The notes under the pieces are model-generated. The model saw only the letters and a program-made list of their open reading frames with translations, was not told the DNA's origin and did no database searches. A stretch of 10,182 nucleotides of DNA from Chloroflexi bacterium RBG_13_53_26 (GTDB lineage Bacteria; Chloroflexota; Dehalococcoidia; UBA2247; RBG-13-53-26), in contig MGMW01000100.1 in NCBI GenBank assembly GCA_001795035.1, forward strand, positions 1 through 10,182, written 5' to 3'. A program made the position numbers and the translations under genes. Shown here in pieces: positions 6,901 to 10,182 of this stretch (the first letter of the stretch is position 1; every line of letters begins with the position of its first letter).

Positions 6901-7623
6901 AACGGCCATCCGGTTATCGTGGAGACTAGCGGAGTCCCCTTCTTCGATTGGAACGGCAAGCTCTGTGGCTATCGGGGTATCTCCCGGGATATCACTGAAC
7001 GCCATGAGGCAAGAAAGCGACTTGAACAAACCCTCCAGAAGCTGCAGAGAACCATGGAGGGCACCATACAGGCCATAACAGCGACCGTGGAACAGAGGGA
7101 CGTCTTTACTGCTGGTCACCAGCAGCATGTGGCCCGGCTGGCCTGTGCCATAGCCGAGGAGCTCGGCTTTTCGAGTGAGCAGATCCATGTGGTCCGCATA
7201 GCCGGACTCCTTCACGATATCGGTAAGATTTCTGTACCGACCGAGATTCTCAGCAAACCCGGCCATCTGAGTGAGATCGAAATGGCTCTCATCAAGACCC
7301 ACAGCAGGGTGGGCTACGACATATTGAAAACCGTGGACTTCCCCTGGCCGATTGCTGACATTGTCATTCAGCACCACGAGAGGTTGAACGGCTCCGGCTA
7401 TCCTTCAGGTCTCCGAGAAGATGACATTCTCATCGAGGCCAGGATACTGGGGGTGGCTGATGTCGTGGAAGCCATGACCTCTCACCGACCATACCGACCG
7501 GCTCCTGGCATAGATAAGGCCCTGGAGGAGATTTCGCGGAATAGCGGTAGGCTGTATGATGCCAATGTGGTGTTTGCTTGCCTCAGGGTCTTCAACGAGA
7601 AAGGGTTTACCTTTGAGGAATGA
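3931..7623 (+). CDS. Multi-sensor cyclic-di-GMP phosphodiesterase: MEDS-PAS-PAS-PAS-GAF-PAS-PAS-HD-GYP
   Basis: The 1230-aa product is a soluble sensor with an HD-GYP output. Domains in order: MEDS (~20-200; WGTHLCQFYQTKEDL marks the start), PAS (~222-343), PAS (~343-465), PAS (~467-592), GAF (~593-770), PAS (~770-905), PAS (~907-1030), a short linker helix, and HD-GYP (~1042-1230). PAS modules are separated by the usual DIT-x-(R/K)K linkers. HD-GYP motifs are HDIGK (1095-1099), HHE (1148-1150) and GSGYP (1154-1158); the residue before GSGYP is Asn1153, where the small paralogue at 613 has Asp. It should hydrolyse cyclic-di-GMP in response to signals sensed upstream; MEDS was named from the Methylobacterium regulator DcmR and methanogen proteins. 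No membrane helix, kinase, receiver or GGDEF domain is seen. I choose ATG 3931 over the in-frame GTG 3844 because GGAGGTG lies six bases before 3931, while 3844 has no ribosome binding site and the extra 29 residues precede the MEDS domain. No terminator hairpin is seen downstream. Confidence 0.93.
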   Translation: MVARTRETTADTTKKARKSGINVLGDIPWGTHLCQFYQTKEDLMDILVPYFQAGLDNDEFCLWITADSLGEREAEKAMGDAMPDFYSLYHAKWQIDIADRRWYFKDGSFNLPAVLSGQGGRTSQALARGYDGIRVAVDVSWLDKKRWKGLASYEEEVKNSIGGQPAIFLCSYSLAKYGATEVLDVVRNHEFALVKREGEWQLLGTSEREAAEIALSGSDQGYKALLESTPEGMLIIDAETMRVVMANQAAAEVFGLASVEDAVGINPLEFIPLEERDRVITTIAEDMFEKDLRQVNEFRALTRDGREIWISAWGMRTEYLGRLVGVTSIRDITAQKLAEEKLQASEEEKRLLLDNATVAIVVVQDGMLKFANSKAAELSGYSHEELTSRPFTEFIHPDDRQTLTELYLKLMAGSEIPRGLAFRVISKGGSTLWAGFTAVLFTWERKPALWCFLNDITAGKQAEEALRDSEERLKIQFEFAPDAYYLNTFEGTFVDGNRAAEKMMGYTKEELIGKSFLTLNVLSEDQVPKAATLLAQNALGRPTGPDDLVLNRKDGTKVTVEVNTFPVKIKGQDLVLGIARDITKRKLTEEALEYRIEFERLMTMISSHLINLQSNEIDAGIQEALKSLGEFTGVDRSYVFLLSDDKTRMSTTHEWCVEGIKPQRQDLQDIPVEHFVWGMDKFTSSEPICLCRGADHPPEARNEIELFESLDIQTLLLIPMILHGSPVGFVGFDSVNTDKTWSEGEASLLRIAGETFLSAIERKQMEEELRDSERRYRLLAENISDAIWVTDMNLRPTYMSPSYTRLMGYSFEEAMARGIEESLTPASIEAAADTFAKVLAAEQKGERDIALSLPPLELEMIRKDGSTIWVASTVSFIRDADGRPIEMIGVLRDITDRKKADLALQGSEERFRGLVETTSDFVWERDEKGIYTYASPRIHEILGYEPQEALGKTPFDLMLPDEGSRARKIFESAVALAKSFSFVEATYLHKNGHPVIVETSGVPFFDWNGKLCGYRGISRDITERHEARKRLEQTLQKLQRTMEGTIQAITATVEQRDVFTAGHQQHVARLACAIAEELGFSSEQIHVVRIAGLLHDIGKISVPTEILSKPGHLSEIEMALIKTHSRVGYDILKTVDFPWPIADIVIQHHERLNGSGYPSGLREDDILIEARILGVADVVEAMTSHRPYRPAPGIDKALEEISRNSGRLYDANVVFACLRVFNEKGFTFEE

Positions 7624-7749
7624 AAGCCCGGATCAAGCTATAACAACGAGGCAATAAAAGACATCATGAATAAAGGTGAATAAGATAAGTTCTTGTTAAG
7701 CGCCTCTGCTCCCTGGTAGGAAAATCATCAACGGCGTGCTGTCAGTGTC

Positions 7750-7877
7750 CTAGTGTCCTGACAGGCGTTCAAGTGACAGTAATATCTCACCCCGGGATTT
7801 GTTCCATGGTGGCTGTCGGGTCCCTGACACTCACGGCAGTTGGCGAATTGACAGACAATGACCTGACGCGACACTAG
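7750..7877. mobile_element. MITE-like element or IS remnant with CTAG-ended inverted repeats (128 bp)
   Basis: The element begins CTAGTGTCCTGACAGG and ends CCTGACGCGACACTAG. The outer eight bases are a perfect inverted repeat (CTAGTGTC/GACACTAG), and over 15 bases from the TAG the two ends match at 12 positions. CTAG at both edges could be a duplicated target, as produced by some IS5-related elements that insert at such sites, or part of the ends themselves. The interior is rich in TGAC/GTCA words and has no ORF of note, so movement would need a transposase from elsewhere. It lies in a convergent intergenic gap, a usual place for MITEs. The family is not identified. Confidence 0.5.
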
Positions 7878-7880
7878 CCC

Positions 7881-7985
7881 TTAATCCATACTTATTTTGC
7901 GTGACTCCACCAATTTGCAAGAGAACCCGATGGAGACGAAGGAAAACATGTCTTCCCAAGATACTCCGAAAACCGCGTTCAACAT
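7881..7985 (-). CDS. Possible 34-residue microprotein (uncertain)
   Basis: An ATG at 7985-7983 is preceded by AAGGAG with eight bases of spacing, a better ribosome binding site than several larger genes here have. It opens a 34-codon frame (beginning MLNAVFGVSWEDMFSF) ending at TAA 7883-7881, four bases from the edge of the MITE-like element. The middle is hydrophobic (residues ~13-22), the C-terminal part charged. It lies downstream of the AOR-ferredoxin operon in the same direction, so read-through transcription could supply mRNA. The same frame is open further upstream into the ferredoxin gene, so a chance ORF is quite possible. Confidence 0.22.
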   Translation of the reverse strand: MLNAVFGVSWEDMFSFVSIGFSCKLVESRKISMD

Positions 7986-8073
7986 TCTAAATTCTCCTTG
8001 TGTTTCATGGCAGTCCACCATCCCACAAGAGAACCTCGATTGATCTGTGCTGGAGCCAAGTCCTCTGGGTGTG

Positions 8074-8568
8074 TTAGGAAACGCTTCCCTTGGCACCAGA
8101 CTTCCTGATCAGATCCGATAGCACCTCTGCTGCGTGTCTCCTCTTTTCTCTGTTGGCAGTGCTGACGTCGATGTACTGCAGCGCTTTTGTTTCACAGAAC
8201 TTCGCGCATGCTGGTTCACCATCACAGAGGTCGCATTTGATCACTTTCCTGGCAGCAGGATCAAAACCCATGGCGCCGAAGGGGCACACTGCTACGCAGA
8301 ACCTGCAGCCGATGCAGAGATCATAGTTTATCGTCACCTTTCCAACGTCTTCGTCCCTGGCCAGAGCCTTCACCGGACACACTGCTATGCAGGGAGCCGA
8401 CTCGCACTGCTGACAGAGCATGGGTATGGCAATGCAGTCCTGGTCCCACTTGACGACAGCCACCATGGCTCTGCCGGGATTGACAGTCCCATTTTTGTTG
8501 ACAGAGCAGACTACCTCACAGAGTCTGCAGCCGGTGCATTTCGAATGGTCTGCGATCAGCATTTTCAT
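8074..8568 (-). CDS. Polyferredoxin with four [4Fe-4S] sites, electron-transfer partner of AOR
   Basis: The 164-aa product has four cysteine clusters: Cys11/14/17/21, Cys52/55/60/64, Cys85/88/91/95 and Cys112/115/121/125, enough for four [4Fe-4S] clusters as in HycB/AorA-type and DMSO-reductase-type electron-transfer subunits. The first motif CTGCRLCEVVC and third CIGCRFCVAVCP are classical. Cys45 is extra. It probably accepts electrons from the AOR and passes them to ferredoxin, a flavoprotein or another oxidoreductase in the cytoplasm; no signal peptide is present. The ATG at 8568 has GGGGAGG nine bases upstream. The AOR gene ends 34 bp upstream on the same strand, so the pair is very likely one operon (AOR first). 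The last ~25 residues are polar and basic and outside the iron-sulfur core. Confidence 0.93.
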   Translation of the reverse strand: MKMLIADHSKCTGCRLCEVVCSVNKNGTVNPGRAMVAVVKWDQDCIAIPMLCQQCESAPCIAVCPVKALARDEDVGKVTINYDLCIGCRFCVAVCPFGAMGFDPAARKVIKCDLCDGEPACAKFCETKALQYIDVSTANREKRRHAAEVLSDLIRKSGAKGSVS

Positions 8569-8602
8569 AGTTAGCGCCCTCCCCGTTGTAGTCCTGCCAT
8601 GC

Positions 8603-10182
8603 CTAGATAATGTGTGAAGGTTCCTGCTCCAAACCTAACCTTGCCAGAGTCTCTGATTTGGGTACTCCATTCCCATCCCAGCCATGTACCTCATAGTATT
8701 CATCGAGCAACCTTTCAAACTTCTCTCTGTCTATCGTCTTGTCCTTGAACCCAGGTGGGCCAAGAGGAGTCGGTTCCACAAAGTAACGCTCGGGCAGAGT
8801 GTCGTCTTTTCTCGTGGCTCCTTCACGATTATTGAACATCCTCTCCAGGGTACAGATTCGTTCGGCTATCTCCATCATCTCCGGTGGTGACAGTTCCAAA
8901 CCGGCGATGTGGCGAACCAGCTTACAGTAATCGTCGTAGCCGATAGTGGATGGACTCATGAAGAGGGGATAGAATTTGCATGTTCCCAGAGCATCGGGGA
9001 TAGCGTACATGAGATCGTGCCACCAGATTAACCTGCCGCTCCCCTCATAGGCATTCATGTCCGGCACCGTAAAACCGAACAGCTTGTCTCTGATCTCCGG
9101 GGGCAGCATGTGGGCATCCACACCAGGACGGTTTCTCAGATGGTCAGCGCCTCTCGTAGCCACAGCTATGCCTAGGGCATGGCTTGGCGTTGCCCTTTCA
9201 TCCGTGTGGAGGCAACTCATGCCTTTGACGTGAACATTGTAATAGCCGGATTTCTCTCCCAGCTTCTCTATAGCCCTGAGAGGGCCCTCAGCCAGAATGT
9301 CTCCCAGACCCTGCCTTTTGGCAACCCGGTGCACCATTTCATACACCACCTGCTCATTACCCCACTCCAGCTTCAGACCATCAGTAACCCTGTCATCGAT
9401 GATCCCCTTCTCATAGAGTTCTATCGCCCAGGAGACCATGCTGCCGAGCTCCAGGGAGTCAACACCATACTTGTTGACCAGATAGTTGCCGACAAGAGCA
9501 GTTTCCATTCTCCTGCAATCGACCTCCGCAGTAAGGGCCGCCAGCGTGCTCCATTCCGGTCCTTCCATGTACCTCCCTTTGTCAGGACCTTCCGGAACTA
9601 CATATCTGTGGCGACAGTGAACGGGGCAGCCGAAACAGCCAGCCATCCCTATCGAGTGCTTAAGCACGTTCGCGGCATACAGACTCTCCCCGTCAGGGAC
9701 CTGATTGCGCTGAAAGTTCCTGTTCCTCACGCGGCCGATCATGTCCGATGTATCGTGCCACGCAGGAGTGCCCAGTCTGGAGAACTCTCTCATCGTTGGG
9801 CTGTTCCTTAACAGCCCCATGATATGCTCCAGATACCCCACAGCTTCCTTCGAGTATGAGATGCTCAAATCCTGAGTGCCCCTCACCGCGATGGCCTTCA
9901 GCCTCTTCGAGCCCATGACACAGCCCATTCCCGTTCGGCCGGCGGCGTTCTTCAGCCCTCCCAGGACGCTGGCATACCTGACCAGGTTCTCTCCTGCCAA
10001 ACCGATGCAGGCCACTTGTATCTCATCATCCTGATGGTCCTTTCTGATGATGGCCGGCGTCTCGATTGTGTCTTTGCCCCACAGATGGGCTGCATCCCGG
10101 ATCTCAACTTCCCCATCATGTATCCAAAGGTAAACCGGCTTCTCAGCTTCTCCTTTGATCACCAGATGATCAAATCCTGCGA
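8603..10182 (-). CDS. Aldehyde ferredoxin oxidoreductase family tungsten/molybdenum enzyme (5' end outside window)
   Basis: The frame runs from the right edge (in phase through FDHLVIKGEAEKPVYLWI) to TAG at 8605-8603; about 525 codons are seen and roughly the first 100 residues of a normal AOR are missing. An internal GTG at 10162 is not the true start, because AOR homology continues upstream of it. The [4Fe-4S] ligands are visible: CFGCPVHC (Cys codons at 9635-9637, 9626-9628, 9614-9616) and the distant fourth Cys in DALGTCKF (codon 8978-8980), which also forms the pterin-binding DxxGxC motif. VNKYGVDSLELG and GDILAEGPLRAIEKLG are typical family segments. AORs oxidise aldehydes to acids (or reduce acids) with a bis-pterin tungsten or molybdenum centre, passing electrons to ferredoxin. 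The region LHTDERATPSHALGIAVATRGADHLRNRP departs from the classic Pyrococcus AOR pattern and recalls divergent clades that include BamB-type proteins, so the substrate is open. The ferredoxin gene follows after 34 bp. Confidence 0.93.
   Translation of the reverse strand, partial: AGFDHLVIKGEAEKPVYLWIHDGEVEIRDAAHLWGKDTIETPAIIRKDHQDDEIQVACIGLAGENLVRYASVLGGLKNAAGRTGMGCVMGSKRLKAIAVRGTQDLSISYSKEAVGYLEHIMGLLRNSPTMREFSRLGTPAWHDTSDMIGRVRNRNFQRNQVPDGESLYAANVLKHSIGMAGCFGCPVHCRHRYVVPEGPDKGRYMEGPEWSTLAALTAEVDCRRMETALVGNYLVNKYGVDSLELGSMVSWAIELYEKGIIDDRVTDGLKLEWGNEQVVYEMVHRVAKRQGLGDILAEGPLRAIEKLGEKSGYYNVHVKGMSCLHTDERATPSHALGIAVATRGADHLRNRPGVDAHMLPPEIRDKLFGFTVPDMNAYEGSGRLIWWHDLMYAIPDALGTCKFYPLFMSPSTIGYDDYCKLVRHIAGLELSPPEMMEIAERICTLERMFNNREGATRKDDTLPERYFVEPTPLGPPGFKDKTIDREKFERLLDEYYEVHGWDGNGVPKSETLARLGLEQEPSHII

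Larger units (their letters stand above)
7624..8073. other. Convergent intergenic region (450 bp)
   Basis: This stretch lies between the ends of the large sensor gene (plus) and the ferredoxin gene (minus). It holds the MITE-like element at 7750-7877 and, next to it, a possible 34-residue ORF on the minus strand (7881-7985). A 7-bp inverted repeat CTGTCAG/CTGACAG (7739-7745 and 7758-7764) straddles the left end of the element. I see no stem followed by a T-run that would end transcription of either flanking gene. From 7624 to 7738 I see nothing. Confidence 0.55.

Noticed and set aside
6487..7377. Long minus-strand frame (296 codons) inside the large sensor gene
   Set aside because: It is antisense to well-conserved PAS and HD-GYP domains and its sequence has no family resemblance; it is a shadow of the real gene.
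8134..8574. Plus-strand frame of 146 codons across the ferredoxin gene
   Set aside because: It is antisense to four intact iron-sulfur motifs.
9179..9811. Plus-strand frame of 210 codons inside the AOR gene
   Set aside because: It is antisense to conserved AOR motifs including the cysteine cluster and has no plausible product.

Overview
The window (about 10.2 kb, roughly 50% GC by eye) looks like chromosome of an anaerobic or facultatively anaerobic bacterium. The signs are a tungsten/molybdenum-type aldehyde:ferredoxin oxidoreductase (AOR) with a four-cluster ferredoxin, a CoA-disulfide-reductase-type flavoprotein, and a very large cytoplasmic MEDS/PAS/GAF sensor. This mix is familiar from Chloroflexota (Dehalococcoidia) and related sediment bacteria, but that placement is inference; no rRNA or other marker is present.

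Layout from left to right. (a) 1-224, minus: N-terminal piece of a pyridine-nucleotide-disulfide oxidoreductase of the CoA-disulfide reductase/NADH oxidase family, running off the left edge. (b) 225-612: divergent intergenic region with a near-consensus CRP/FNR-type palindrome close to the next gene. (c) 613-1365, plus: stand-alone HD-GYP phosphodiesterase. (d) 1411-2562, plus: 383-residue orphan protein with a suspicious internal segment that may be out of frame. (e) 2615-3145, minus: small protein with a zinc-peptidase-like HxxxH helix in which the catalytic Glu is Gln. (f) 3146-3930: 785 bp without a convincing gene, holding two tandem copies of a short peptide-coding tail and a perfect hairpin. 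(g) 3931-7623, plus: 1230-residue sensor, MEDS-PAS-PAS-PAS-GAF-PAS-PAS-HD-GYP. (h) 7624-8073: intergenic, with a 128-bp MITE-like element and a possible 34-residue ORF. (i) 8074-8568 and 8603-10182, minus: ferredoxin and AOR forming one operon (AOR first), running off the right edge.

How the parts fit. Two HD-GYP proteins sit within 7 kb, and their domains plus the preceding linker helix are about 60% identical by hand alignment. The short one therefore looks like a separated copy of the C-terminal output module of the large one. Both should lower cyclic-di-GMP (or a related cyclic dinucleotide): the large one under control of ligand/redox sensor domains, the small one perhaps through transcription by a CRP/FNR-type regulator. 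The flanking redox genes (CoADR-like, AOR/ferredoxin) point to anaerobic electron metabolism, but nothing in the sequence ties them directly to the signalling genes.

The least explained parts are the orphan 383-residue protein, the HQxxH protein, the tandem peptide-tail repeats and the MITE-like element. I do not see a CRISPR array, tRNA, rRNA, or recognisable defence system here.
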